From Hemibagrus wyckioides (taxonomy: Eukaryota > Chordata > Actinopteri > Siluriformes > Bagridae): DNA of 64,000 nt. The stretch is taken from the NCBI RefSeq assembly GCF_019097595.1, contig NC_080732.1, positions 11,178,775 through 11,242,774 of the forward strand, given 5' to 3'. A program made the position numbers and the translations under genes. This document shows, in pieces, positions 22,530-34,910 of this stretch (position 1 is its first letter; every line of letters begins with the position of its first letter). The notes beneath the pieces are model-generated. The model searched no databases. It had not been told where the DNA came from and worked only from the letters and a program-made list of their open reading frames with translations.

Positions 22530-23330
22530 CTGTAAATGTTACATCTGCGTAAAATCATTTGTAAACATGGTATTAGCATTTACTGTTATGCTGATGACAC
22601 ACAGTTGCTTATTTCAGCAAAGCCAGCTTAATTAAATTGATGAATGTGTAAAGGACATTAGGCAATGGATGACTTCATTAGACACCTATTAACTTCCTTT
22701 TACTTAATTCTGACAAGACAGATGTATTTGAATTAGGACCACATGCAATTAGCAGTAAGCTTTCTAAATACATAATATTTCTGGATGGCATTTCAGTAAT
22801 GTGCGGCAGTGAGATACCTTGGTGTGTTTATTGATTCCAGTCTCTCATTTAAACCTAATGTAAGTAATATTTCTAGGATAGCCTTTTTATTAATTTGAAA
22901 ATATTGCTAAGATATGAAATGCAATGCAAAAAAGTAGTTCATGCTTACTAGAAGCAAGATGAACCAAGAACTAGAAGATATGACTGCATCAACCCATATC
23001 TTGTCTACACTGAATGGGTTTCCAATCAAATTTTGCACTGATTATAAAAATACTAATACTCATACTGTTGACCTGTAAAGTACTGAATGGTTTTGCTCTA
23101 CAGTACCTGAGCAAACATCTAATAATTTATGATCTGCTATGTCTACTTCAACCAAAAGGTACAGGCTCTTTGTTGGTACCTCAAATAGTGAAGACTACAG
23201 CAGAGGGAGAGCTGTCTCCTACAAACCCACACAGTTATGAAACAGCCTTCCCATTAATGTTTAGGTTTTAGACACAGTCTTAGTGTTTATGTCTTGGCAT
23301 TTGTTAAGTCAAATATTTTGTTTATATTTT
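22530..23330 (+). mobile_element. LINE fragment with YADDTQL motif
   Basis: The plus strand preserves the 3' half of a fish LINE reverse transcriptase and the C-terminal region. It belongs to a different family and orientation from the LINE at 15060-15785. It is 5'-truncated, with many frame breaks. Confidence 0.8.
22560..23271 (+). pseudogene. LINE reverse transcriptase 3' part, decayed
   Basis: [20 protein letters not shown] text near 22588-22630 contains the YADD catalytic box of reverse transcriptases. It is followed by VKDIRQWMTSL, then AVRYLGVFIDSSLSFKPNVS (near 22805-22870), then HWLPIKF-like sequence near 23016. The open frame 23014-23271 then reads ILILLTCKVLNGFALQYLS and LLVPQIVKTTAEGELS, the usual C-terminal region of L2/CR1-like fish LINEs. 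The order is correct, but stops and shifts separate the pieces. It is non-functional. Confidence 0.82.
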
Positions 23331-23552
23331 TTCTTCAGTAAGAGAAAAAAATCACATACACAGAGTGTCCATCACTGCCCCATCCTACTCTCACATGTTC
23401 ACTCAGGTTTGTTGACAGTGGAGTGGCTGGTCACTTTATGTCCCAGGACATAATGTACATTGTCTTTAAATTACATTTAAGTTAATTACATTCAAATAAA
23501 ATTAAATTGATTTGTCTAGATATATTTTGGTAGTAGCCCGATATTTATTTTA

Positions 23553-23560
<8 letters not shown>

Positions 23561-23624
<64 letters not shown>
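23561..23624. repeat. (TA)n microsatellite
   Basis: About 32 TA dinucleotides, uninterrupted. Confidence 0.97.
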
Positions 23625-23627
<3 letters not shown>

Positions 23628-23639
23628 AAATAAATGGAA

Positions 23640-24520
23640 AATAAATAAATAATCCATTTCATTTTAAGTTACATACATTTTAATTAAATACATTAACAGT
23701 TGGTGAGCACAGAGGTCTTGTTCCTTCTCATACTGATGCCTGTTTGTATGTGTATACATTTCCTAATAGTTGTTCAAAATATGTGCAGGAAATACTGTTG
23801 GACTATTTAATAGTGCTATGTACATATACAGCACAGTAGATCTTATTTTGACCAGCTGGGAGTCATTTGATCTAATGATCTAATCTAGTTTAACAATGAT
23901 TGTTTACACATCATTAGAGCTCTTACCAGGTCTACGGGCCTTTTAAGTTGTAATAGTGGGTTGTTTAACCCTTTTAAAGACTCTGGTTTGGTTTAGTAAG
24001 TACAATGAAAATCTGTCATTTTATATTTAATGGAAATAATTGAAAGCGATTAAATTGCTGCAACTGAATTTTAATGTGTTATGTGCAGATGTAGTGAGAA
24101 ACAGCATCGTGTGTGCATGTGTTGACGTGTGTGAGGCTATGTGAGGTTACTGGTCCTGCCATGCATTGGAATGATTAGTGAGTTGTTTTATGACATTCTC
24201 TTAGTGGAGGGTTGTGAATGCTTGCTGTTTTTTTTTTTTTTTTCTTGAACAACAATACATTATTATTAATCTGTTTTTGGCTTTTCATAAGCAATTGCAT
24301 GTTCCAGATTGAAGCATTATTAGAATTAAAACTTTATACACATTTGTGTTATCTATGTGTTTACGTGCATAAATATGTATATATGTGCGTATGTACTTAT
24401 TTGTTTGTGTGTGTGGAGAAGCTAGGTCACCATGCATTATGCTGTGCCAGATGTTTTAAAAAACTAACTGCTGAGAATAGTCCCACCTCAGTGTAAGTAA
24501 GAAGGCACGTCCTCTCCTAT
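23640..24520. other. Unique AT-rich sequence
   Basis: It contains a 17-T run near 24228-24243 and a GT/TA-rich patch (24370-24415). The frame at 24218-24496 is read through these and is not convincing. Confidence 0.45.
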
Positions 24521-24730
24521 CTCTCTCCCTGGCTGTTGTGGTCTCGTGTAGAGCTCCATTTAATTTGCAGGAAACACATGTCTTTGTTTAATTAAGGTTA
24601 TATGGCCATCATAAATAGAGTCAGTGTTATTGAAGGAGATGCTTTATGGGAGCTCAGAAAACCAAACTCCAGCTTTGAAGTGTTAAAGACACTGTGGTAC
24701 AAACAGTAAAAGTGCTGAGCTGAAGGCAGT
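24521..24730. promoter_or_regulatory. Possible conserved non-coding block
   Basis: Ordered unique sequence without repeats. Examples are CTCCATTTAATTTGCAGGAA, TTTGTTTAATTAAGG (homeodomain/forkhead-like cores) and GGGAGCTCAGAAAACC. The inference is from texture only. Confidence 0.25.
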
Positions 24731-25186
24731 CAAATGACATTTGCTTTTTTCCATAAACTGACCTAGTTTGATGTTTAGCTTTATTGTGCTGGTGGAGGTA
24801 TTAATTGGTTATTTTAAAAAGATTATATAGGCAAACCGAAGAGTTTTATATACTGAGATGCACATTGGCAGCACATGTATTCATGCTTAGTGTATGGTGA
24901 CATGGTGTAACATACAAACGATAACATGGAGCAAATATAAAAATCTTATTACAGTTTATAAGAGGAAACAGCTCTACAGGTAGTATCCTTTGTAGGATTT
25001 TATCTATAGAGAGGAGTAAAAGTCGGACAAGAAGAGAAAATTGCTCATACTTATTGGCCTGCTGAAAATATTTAAGCCAAATTTAAACCTAATTTATCCA
25101 AATTTATTTTGGGTCACATCTTAATGTGAAAAATCATTGTCTATTATACGAACATAGTGTTTGTGTTTAAAGATTTGCATTCTGGC

Positions 25187-25295
25187 AATATATTATATTA
25201 TATTATATTATATTATATTATATTATATTATATTATATTATATTATATTATATTATATTATATTATATTATATTATATTATATTATATTATATTA
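25187..25295. repeat. (TATTA)n pentanucleotide repeat
   Basis: About 22 pure copies of a five-base unit. Long pentanucleotide arrays of this purity are uncommon and probably recent and polymorphic. Confidence 0.97.
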
Positions 25296-25684
25296 CTTTA
25301 TCCTTTTAAGAGAAGTTTGCTCGTATAAACCATGTCAACTATCTACACTTGAAGCCAGTATCAGCGCAGATATTCAGTATTCAATCAGATTGGTGCATGT
25401 CAAAATGTGTTACTCAAATCCAGCTGCAAGTTAAATTTCTAAGCATTCTCTATGCAATACATGCTTAATCAGTATGTGCCAAACAACTCAATATTTATGA
25501 ATAGATGGCCTCGCTTTTCACATTCAGGTTGCAGATGTGGTTATTTCCTGCTGTGTTCAAAAGTTTGTAGCTCACTATCATGTGTATCATGTGTATCATG
25601 TGCGTCTATGCTTTGGTATGCTATCCTTACAAAATTGTGTAAGAGAATGTGTAAATTATTTGTGCTGGAAATATTCACAGTAGC

Positions 25685-25772
25685 TAAGAGAAGAGAAGAG
25701 AAGAGAAGAGAAGAGAAGAGAAGAGAAGAGAAGAGAAGAGAAGAGAAGAGAAGAGAAGAGAAGAGAAGAGAA
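25685..25772. repeat. (AGAAG)n pentanucleotide repeat
   Basis: About 17 pure copies of AGAAG with all purines on the plus strand. It yields artefactual Arg-Glu-Lys and Ser-Leu-Leu frames. Confidence 0.97.
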
Positions 25773-25983
25773 AGCATTTGACTCATTCAAAGTTGCATCT
25801 CCAGGCTAGAAGGATTTCTCTGGTGCTTCACACTGCACTTTGCACTGGTGGATTGATGCTTTAGAGCAGGTGGAACACAGCTCAATGTTTATGGCATGCA
25901 ATGTAAGCAATTAATGTAATGTATTTTTTATCAGCAAGCTGCATACTGGCCACTTCTAATTTTAGTTAATATCACTTAATATA

Positions 25984-26205
25984 CAGTTGAAACCAGATAT
26001 TTACATACACTTCAGAAAAAAAACACAAAAACTTTTTTTTCTTTACTGTCAAAGATTAAATCAGAGTAAACTTTTTCTGTTTTAGATCAATAAATATTAA
26101 CATATTTTTTGCATTTGTTAAATGTCAGAATCGAGTGAGGGAGAATTTTTATGTACTTTTTTATCACTTTCATCAAAGTCAGAAGTATACATACACTAAG
26201 TTTAT
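25984..26205 (+). repeat. Left IR/DR arm
   Basis: Inverse-complementary to 27050-27260. The outer direct repeat lies at the tip and the inner one near 26185-26203. The central parts (CAGAGTAAACTTTTTCTG and AATATTAACATATTTTTTGC) are mirrored on the right. Confidence 0.9.
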
Positions 26206-26249
26206 TGTGTCTTTAAACAAAAGGAAAACTGGAAATCTGGAAATTTTTG

Positions 26250-27049
<800 letters not shown>

Positions 27050-27053
<4 letters not shown>

Positions 27054-27260
27054 AGGAAGTGTATGTAAATTTTTGACTGATGAAAGTAATTCCATAAAAT
27101 TCTCCCTTGCTCTATTCTGACATTTAACAAATGCAAAAAATATGTTAATATTTATTGATCTAAAACAGAAAAAGTTTACTCTGATTTAATGTTTGACATA
27201 AAGAAAAAAAAATTTTTTTTGTTTTTTTCTGAAGTGTATGTAAATATCTGGTTTCAACTG
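27050..27260 (-). repeat. Right IR/DR arm
   Basis: Inverse-complementary to 25984-26205. It includes AAGTGTATGTAAATTTTTGA (inner) and GAAGTGTATGTAAATATCTG (outer). Confidence 0.9.
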
Positions 27261-27262
27261 TA

Positions 27263-28137
27263 TCTTTTAATGTACAGACTGATTTCATTTCATTTATCTA
27301 CTTGTGATCTATAACTAAATTAATATGTCAGAATATGTATTTAGGGATGTTTTTTCTGCCTAATTAAAAATTTTGACTATCCATTAGAGATACAGAATGA
27401 TTATTCTGTTTTCTACTAGGAGAGGGGGGAAAGAGCCTTTAATTTACCATAATCAAGAATAATTTTCCCACTGCAATTAAACATTTATATGTGTATTTGT
27501 CTGATGCTGTTCTATAAAGAAAGACTGAATAGAAATATTAAATACAGCAAAAAATTTATGAATGTCAGTTCAACATTTCAGCCTGGTGTTCTACTGAAGC
27601 AGAGTATGATCTTGTGCCTGTTAAACTTCATAAAAGTTATAACTGCCATATTTGAGGAGTGAAAACCTCATTGGATTAGTGAATTTTCTATTTTTAGAGG
27701 CAAAGCATGTTTATAATAATCTGTCACTCAGTAGACAAATTTACACTTTATATCTACTAAACCAGTGAATGACAATGCAGACATACTATAAATGCTTCAA
27801 GCAAGTCAAATGAAATGGCATGCCATGTGTGCAGTATTAAAAGCATTTCACACTGGTGTAAGATGGGTTTAATTTGCAAGCCTGCTTTAAGTCTTTTCTA
27901 GTAGTGCACTATTATTGGAAAATTCTCCCTCATTTGTCCCACAGACTTCCTAATCTTTCGTATTTTTTAAGTTCTGATGTTTACATCTATCTTGCTCTTC
28001 TTGGCATGCCACCCTTTGGAAAAAGCGCTGGAAGATTTGTTTTTTCTTTTTCATATTTGCTCACTGACTTCATGTAGACATACAAGTCATTTCAGTGTTT
28101 GAATACTGGTGACTCAAACAGTTAACTGGGTATTAAT
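27263..28137. other. Unique AT-rich sequence
   Basis: Nothing is recognised. The frame at 27874-28077 lacks any domain. Confidence 0.45.
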
Positions 28138-28405
28138 AAACACTTTATTGCCAAAGGTATGTCGCATGTGGTCAACTAACCAAAAACACTCATACAGTCT
28201 TGTAGAACATCCTTACACAAGAGCATTAGTGAAGTGAGGCACTGATGTGGTTGAGAAGGCCTGGTATGCAGTACCAGTGTTACAATTTATTCCAGTGGTG
28301 TTCATTGGAGTTGAGGTCAGAGCTCTGTGCAGGACACTAGAGTTCTTCCACAGCAACCAAGCATACCTTGTCTTCATGGTGCACACTTTGTGAGCATACA
28401 AAGTC
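28138..28405 (-). mobile_element. Tc1-like relic, right end missing
   Basis: The left end CACTTTATTGCCAAAGGTAT resembles the terminal repeat of the intact element at 16356. Then AGTGAAGTGAGGCACTGATG and GGTTGAGAAGGCCTGGTATG, with GTTGAGGTCAGAGCTCTGTG, match antisense transposase text of this lineage, including the NP-I-E box region. The copy is shortened and stops around 28405 without a second terminal repeat. Confidence 0.75.
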
Positions 28406-28428
28406 ATTATAGATAATTATCTGGTACA

Positions 28429-28430
28429 AT

Positions 28431-28481
<51 letters not shown>

Positions 28482-28484
28482 TTT
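28429..28484. repeat. (TTTA)n microsatellite
   Basis: About 14 pure TTTA units. Confidence 0.97.
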
Positions 28485-28980
28485 TAAACTAAAAATTAAC
28501 AGTATATGTTAGGAATTTGAAGATTCTAGAATATTCAAGATGCTCAGGTTGTATGTAGTTATTGTATGTAATCCTTTATACCATTTTATTTGTCCACGTT
28601 GTAAATTTTGTCAATACTTGATAGTAGCTTATGCAGGAGAAGATCTGAAAATGCACTTCCTGGAGTGTTTCCATGTTTAAGCAAATAATAAGTCTTCTCT
28701 CTATATATATATGGGATTTCTACAGGTCATATAATAGTCGGTAAAAGACAGAATAAACTTTCCAGCATGTAAAATAATTACAGAACTTAGATATGTGACT
28801 AAAATCACAGATTACTAATAATTATATTACCCCACCTTTTTATATAAAATAATTTATATAATATGTCTGAAAAGGCTTAAGTCTGTAAAATAATATTGTG
28901 ACTAATATTCTAATTGTACTACTGAGAAAATGCTAATTTTGTTATCTTTCACTGTATCTGTTGCATATCATTCTTACCAT
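28485..28980. other. Unique AT-rich sequence
   Basis: No feature recognised. Confidence 0.4.
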
Positions 28981-29390
28981 GACTGCACGATTAGCATCAG
29001 GCATCTATCTCCGGAGATGAACCCACACATCCATTCCTTACCTCCCCAGCCTACATGACACCTCACAGGGGTTTCAGTCTGTCTGCCCCCAACCCAACCT
29101 TCAGATAAGAACCATCCATCACTCTCCACATGCCGCATTAAAATTTAACTCCGGTTACTGAGTGAGGCCATTCAAACTTTTATCTCAACCCTTCTTTATC
29201 TTCTTTTCATTAAGCTCTCGCGTGGTAATGGCCCGAGAGTTCGGCGGCTAAGGATGATGTTTTGAATAATGAAGGCTCATTATTCCTGCGCAGAATGCTT
29301 GTTAATTCAAATGATGATATTAAAACTATAGTAGCCTTTAGCAGTGGGGTGATTTCTAGCATACTTTATCACGTATCAATATATACTCTG
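28981..29390. promoter_or_regulatory. Possible conserved non-coding element
   Basis: This is one of the most constrained-looking stretches in the window. It contains CTCTCGCGTGGTAATGGCCC, then GAGAGTTCGGCGGCTAAGG, a cluster of CpG in AT-rich DNA. AATAATGAAGGCTCATTATT, CCTGCGCAGAATGC and TTGTTAATTCAAATGATG (homeodomain/POU-like) follow. A 6-bp stem, CTCTCG with CGAGAG, brackets 29215-29239. There are no frames or transposon sequence. I infer an enhancer-like conserved element from composition only. Confidence 0.35.
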
Positions 29391-31214
29391 TTTGTCAAAA
29401 CTGCCCAGGGCGGGAGATGACATTCTCTCAGGAGTGGAGTGCTTCACATAGCTCTGAATACTCCAAGGTGACAACTCTTACAGCCCAAGGCCTGAGGAAA
29501 GCGGGGGATGGAACCCAACTTGATGTGTCGTCATTCTATAAATCCAATACCCTTCAGCCACATCCAACTATCCTTTCTCCATCTTTTGATTTGTTGCTCC
29601 ATCACAGACAGACTGTCTTTTATCTGCCATGACCATCATGAATCGGGCATAGATTTGGACAAACAATATAGAGTCAAACATGACATATTTAATATGTGCA
29701 TTGGTGAGCACATTTCATACATCTTGATTCCCCATTATATATTTATCCATTTAAGTATATACTGAAGTATAGAGAGTACATTCAGCTGAGTACATTCAAA
29801 AGCTTATAATTGCTGCTCTTAGCCAAATGATATTTTTTAGCCAAATTATCTTGTTTGTTTGTTTGTTTGTTTTTGTTTTTTTAATTAAAAAAGAGTTTTA
29901 CTGGTGAGTTGGTATGTTATGGCATGTGAGTGGTTACTTTCTTTCTCTACACCTTCTTTTCTTGAAGCTAACCAGGATGTTGTTTGTCTTGATATGAACC
30001 CTCTGAGGTTTTTGGTAGTTTCTGATCCCTCAATTCATGTAGTTTTCAAATATTTAAAATATTCTTTGGTTATCTATTGTAGTTAGTTTTTAGTCAGCAT
30101 GTACTGTCTTACCAAGACTTAGGTTAGTATGTTTGTAAAAAGTTCTCTAAGGGTATTTGCCAAAGAGCATAAATGTAAAAGCAACATCAAATTGTTCAAC
30201 TTTGTAGTCTAAAAAAGAAGTACCTACATAGGCATCTAGTTTAGAATCTCGTATTTACTGTTTCATAACAGAAAATTACATATTTTACATTTATAGCCTA
30301 ACTTTGCAATTAGGAGATTTACAGATCTGAACTAATTTGTACATATATCTCCAGACCATTGAGGGCAAGGAGAAGCCAGTCCTTTAGAAAGAGCTTCAGT
30401 CCATTGTGTAGTTTTCATTGTAGCTGTGGAACCTGGGCTATATCTATTACCTCAAACGTAAATTCTGTTATGCTATAATAGAGTGCTCATGTTTGCTAAT
30501 TTTTGGGGTAAGTGACAGTTTGATTGGAGTGATGTTCACCCTGTTGATAACCAACTATACTATCCTGACCATGTTTTGGACTCCAATAATGCATTGCTGC
30601 CCTCAGGCTGGATATCTGCGGCTTCAGGCTCCATTGCTGCAAATAACTGCAGGTCTAACTGTGTTTGATTATGTATGAGGGTTTGATGTTTGTCAGTTTT
30701 TCGGTCTGTGTATGCATGTATCTCATAACTATTTTGTGATTATGGCAACAATACCTGAAATCAGAAAGTTTCCAGATTAAAGGCAATCCATAGTTTATTT
30801 ATAAAACATTCAGTGTTGATAGGGATTTATTTACTGAACATGAAGTACAGGTTCAGTAAGCTTTTTTTTATACATTTTATACATTTGTGCAGTTGAACGC
30901 ACTGTATATTTATATCTACATATCAGCTTGCCAAACTGAAAATACTACATACTTATGAAGAAATTATTTCTCAATTTATTATTCTATAGTAATTAATCAT
31001 ACTGTAGAATTATGTAAATAATGTCTCTATGGTTAACCCATATCCTGATTTCATGAGTCAACAAACAATAGTGATGTGGATGGATTTCATTCTATTTCAT
31101 ATAAATGAATTTGTGAAAAGCAGCTTGAGCCTTAGTCATGAAATGTCAGTTCTAGTCTTGTGAAATTTTTAATAGTGCATATGTAAGGACATCTCACTGT
31201 TGTTTATTTCATTT
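29391..31214. other. Unique non-coding sequence
   Basis: It contains a short TTTG run (29849-29872). No gene, RNA or transposon sequence was recognised. Frames of 60-85 codons are within what AT-rich DNA gives by chance. Confidence 0.45.
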
Positions 31215-31375
31215 AAATACTCCTTCTTCTTTCAGCTTTTCCCTTCACTGGTCACCACAGTGAATCATCTCTCTCCACCTATGCCTGTCTTCTGCATCCT
31301 CAACATTTGCACCCATTAGCTTCATATCCTCATTTATTACATCCATATACCTCCTCGTTGGCCTTCATTTCATTT
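31215..31375. repeat. Fish LINE-associated tail fragment
   Basis: CTTCTTCTTTCAGCTTTTCC, CACTGGTCACCACAGTGAAT, CATCTCTCTCCACCTATGCC and ACATCCATATACCTCCTC follow, in order, a very common fish repeat containing 'cttcttctttcggctgctcccattaggggtcgccacagcggatcatct'. That repeat is usually attached to LINEs, possibly of the RTE type. No coding part is present here. Confidence 0.65.
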
Positions 31376-32268
31376 ATATAATCAAACTGTAAAAAAAAAA
31401 AAAATGTCACAATTTAAATATTTTAACAAGGATATTTTTAAATACAGTAGTTAATGAGGTGATGTCACCACAACAGTAAGCTTTTCAGCAGCTAGTGAGG
31501 TGTAATTATAGAGAGAGGAGTGTCTGATATTCCATAATTAGCCTACACTACCCAAATTCTAATAACATTTACATTTACATTTATATCATAAATGCCTTTA
31601 GTCCAGATTTCTGACCTGATCCCTGTCATCTATATAAGACATGATTCTGTGCTGAATTTTAGAAACTACACTGTGAAATTATCACATTTAAATAGATACA
31701 CAATTTGTCAAAAAAATTGAAAGTTGTTCATGGTATAGCTCACTTTCTAGAGATATGGATTTTTTCTTTCTTCTATTTTTATATGTAGACGCACTGGATT
31801 ATACTATAAAAATGTTTCTACCTAAAAAAAAAATTTGGGGGTCCTCCAAAGGGAGAAATGAAGAATTCCTAAGGGCTCTAGACTGAACTTTTTTCCAGTG
31901 AGTGCTATGAGCTTTTTCTTATGAGGGATTTATGGAGTAAATGAAATTGAAATGTGGAATAATAACATGATTTACTGATCAGGAAAGCGCTCTCCTTTCT
32001 CTGATTTGTCCAGGTTTCTCCAGCCTAACCTACCTGCTTTAGAGAAATACTATGTTTTCATCCCTGACATGCCTGCCAATTACTTCACTCTCAGCACTTG
32101 TTTAGCCTGCCACAAAGTACTGTACTCACACAAAAACAGTCAAGGAATACTAACTTTGTGTCCTATTGCTATTGACTTGTGTAATATTGCAGCTAAATAA
32201 TACTTTGCCTAACCCTAAAACTCACCTTAACCTTAATAAGAAAAATGCTATATTTCAGTTTTACTAAA
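31376..32268. other. Unique AT-rich sequence
   Basis: A poly-A run at 31391-31403 and a short ACATTT repeat (31568-31585) occur. Nothing else was recognised. Confidence 0.4.
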
Positions 32269-32273
32269 AATAA

Positions 32274-32344
<71 letters not shown>

Positions 32345-32346
32345 AA
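32269..32346. repeat. (AAAT)n microsatellite
   Basis: About 19 pure tetranucleotide units. The Phe-Leu-Ile-Tyr frame on the minus strand is an artefact. Confidence 0.97.
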
Positions 32347-32580
32347 AGGAAAATAAAAAGAAACAAGGTCAACATTGTGAAGTATTGGAAACTGATCTGC
32401 ATTACTCAGTTGTGACTTCTCAGACAGGATCCCAAAAGAAAAAAATATTACATAGACTCATGTTAATTACAACAGCTTTTGTGATCGCTTGTAAAGGTTT
32501 ACATGATTTTCTTATCATTTTTTAAATGTATTATATAAACAGATATTGTTTTTAACCTCACAAATATTTTATAATACTTT

Positions 32581-32667
32581 TTTGGGGAGTTTTTTTTTTT
32601 TTTTTTTTACTTTTTTTTTTTTTTATGATTTTTTTTAAGACACACTCACCCTCTCATAAAAAAAAAA
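32581..32667. repeat. Poly-T tracts and poly-A run
   Basis: Two T runs (32591-32608 and 32612-32624) are followed by a T-rich patch and a 10-A run near 32659. Confidence 0.9.
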
Positions 32668-32679
32668 AGTCTTTGAGTT

Positions 32680-32989
32680 AAAGAGTATAAAGGTGGTGCT
32701 CTACCTGATAATGGGCTCTATAGACCCCCTGAAGGCATCAACCATTGGCAGATTCTGAATGCTATTGAGAGATCGATGACAGACCAAGCAGAGAGAGAGA
32801 GAATGAAAGAGCTGAGAAAATAGAGATGTACAAAGAGCCACAAATCCTGTGGCTTCTAGTATTTGTGAGGGGAATACTGTAGAGCTGAGACTGTAATCTG
32901 TTGTAAGACAGAAGGCCCCTGTAAGGTTTCTATCAGTTCATGGATTAGGATGGAGGAAACTGCCATTGACATCAGCTTTCACTTTTCCA
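32680..32989. other. Unique sequence, nothing recognised
   Basis: A short GA run lies near 32791-32802. Otherwise unremarkable. Confidence 0.4.
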
Positions 32990-33320
32990 TGTCAGTTGAT
33001 GCATGAGCTAATAGCATTTAGTGAACAATGCATGCACTCGCATCACCTCCATCTTCTGAGCTCAATGCCACAAGTTGGAGATTCACTGAGCTCTCATCTT
33101 CAGTGTTTGCTGACATAATGGTGCTTGTCGCTGCATTGTTGTTAAGCTAATTCCCCCTATCTCTATGTTCCACACGCATGCTGGGGCTGTTGCTACCCAT
33201 ATATCTACCCTGATGTATCAACTCCTCATTGTCATAGCGTCCTAGCCTCTGTAATCCTGTGTAACGCCTGTGTGTTTTGTTCCATAGGCAGATTTAAGGG
33301 CGCAGATTCTGACTTAAACC
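32990..33320. promoter_or_regulatory. Possible conserved non-coding block
   Basis: Balanced composition with overlapping octamer-like words (GATGCATGAGC, ACAATGCATGCACTCGCATC), GTTAAGCTAATTCCCCC and TGTGTAACGCCTGTGTGTTT, and a splice-acceptor-like TTTTGTTCCATAG at 33276-33288. No frame follows the acceptor. The inference is from texture only. Confidence 0.25.
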
Positions 33321-34555
33321 GGAATACAGACTCAAGCTTAAGACAGAAATCTGTGGTTCTTCTTAAAGACTGCTTCTTCTTCAGAACTATGAAGGAGAAG
33401 AATTCGCTATTTTAAAACTGACCATTTGTTTAAGAAAAGAGGAAATATTTTCACAAACAATGAAGATGTAGTAGGCTATTATCAGACACTTTGCAAATCC
33501 ACTAACAGACAAGGTATAACTGCTACAGATAAAACTGTGGCAGAAGATCCCTTTGGCGCAGTAATTAAATCCTTCAACAAGATTCCAGTGCCTTGCATAA
33601 CTTGAGGTACAGATATTATAACATGTTCCCTCCCTTTACCATACAGGAGTGGACAAATCATAAATTTATCAGCCAGCCAAATGGGCAATTAAAAGCTCCA
33701 AAGTAGTTGCACAGACCTATGGCACATCTGTAAATGTAATTAGCTAAGCTTAAAAAGTGTGTGCTCTCATAATTTACCATAAAATTACAATATGGGTTTT
33801 AATAGTCTTCGTCTATTTACTTGATCTTAAACAGAGTACATAGACTTTACTGTAGTAAACTGAGTTTATTTTAGTCAAAGAATTGGCAAAATTAACTAAA
33901 ATGCTGTCACTTGCAAGTACTCACCTATGTGAGCCCATCTGCATTTCAGATTGCAACTCACAGACAGAATAAATTATTAGTTGCTGTCTGTAGAGCAGCA
34001 GGTTTTGAGAATCGGTGATTCTCAAAAATGTATGAGGAAACCAATAAACCAAACTATAACAAATGAGAAATGGTACATTACATACATAGAGCACATATCA
34101 CATGAAAATTTTTTTCCTGCAAAATCCAAGAGGGAACATATCTAGTTGATGCATTTTAAAAAGACAGCAGTTTACTGAACTGAAACAATCTGCCGGTCCC
34201 AAATGTCCAGACTAATCATCAGTTCAACTCTGATATATTTGAGCCAGTCCTATACAAAGCAAAATCAAGCTAACCTTAATTATTTGCCTCCATGGGTGTC
34301 TGAAGAGGCACATATTGTCTCCATGGGTAATAATATTCAGTCAAATATATCTTAAAAGTAAACATAATCATAACCATATTTGCATAATTAATTTTAATCA
34401 TTTGGGCATCCCATCCAAAGTGTATGGCTGCCTAGTGCTTATGATAACTTGGTTAGAAGAAGTAGAACGTTACTGAAGATAAATGTATGTATGACTAATA
34501 AATGAATCAGTTTGGATGAATGAATATTTAAATGCATTTGTATATTGCATCTATA
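33321..34555. other. Unique non-coding sequence
   Basis: No gene, repeat or transposon sequence was recognised in these 1.2 kb. Confidence 0.4.
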
Positions 34556-34910
34556 TACATTTGTTTGGTTTGCAGCTGATTAGAAGAAGGCTGAAGTTCC
34601 CACTCTAAATCTCACAGAGGAATAAAGCTGCCTGATAATGTGCTAAGAGGTTTGCCGCAGGCAGGTATATGTGGCTGAGTTAGTGACGGGTGTTGGATTT
34701 GAATCTCTCTGACATATATGGCCTTTATAGTAGTAAGTTATGCTGCACATTGTGCATGGGAGCTGCATGCCGCCGCAGCTCTGTAGCAACATGCTTGATA
34801 ATCAATCACAGTGAAAGGGCTGCTACAGGCACAAATTCCTTTTGCCGTCTTGTCTGCAATAATACAAGTCAAAAAGAGTTGTTTTAGTAGTTGGCATTGC
34901 CAGGTGCACA
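34556..34910. promoter_or_regulatory. Possible conserved non-coding block
   Basis: The text includes GCTGATTAGAAGAAGG, TTTGCCGCAGGCAGG, GCATGCCGCCGCAGCTCTG and TTGATAATCAATCACAGTG (a palindromic TTGAT-AATCAA core with a neighbouring PBX-like TGAT site). It carries more CpG than its surroundings and has no repeats. The 65-codon frame at 34690 is probably chance. Confidence 0.3.

Noticed and set aside
33270..33420. Acceptor-like TTTTGTTCCATAG and following sequence as a possible exon
   Set aside because: No open frame of useful length or donor follows in a consistent phase, and isolated acceptor-like words are common.
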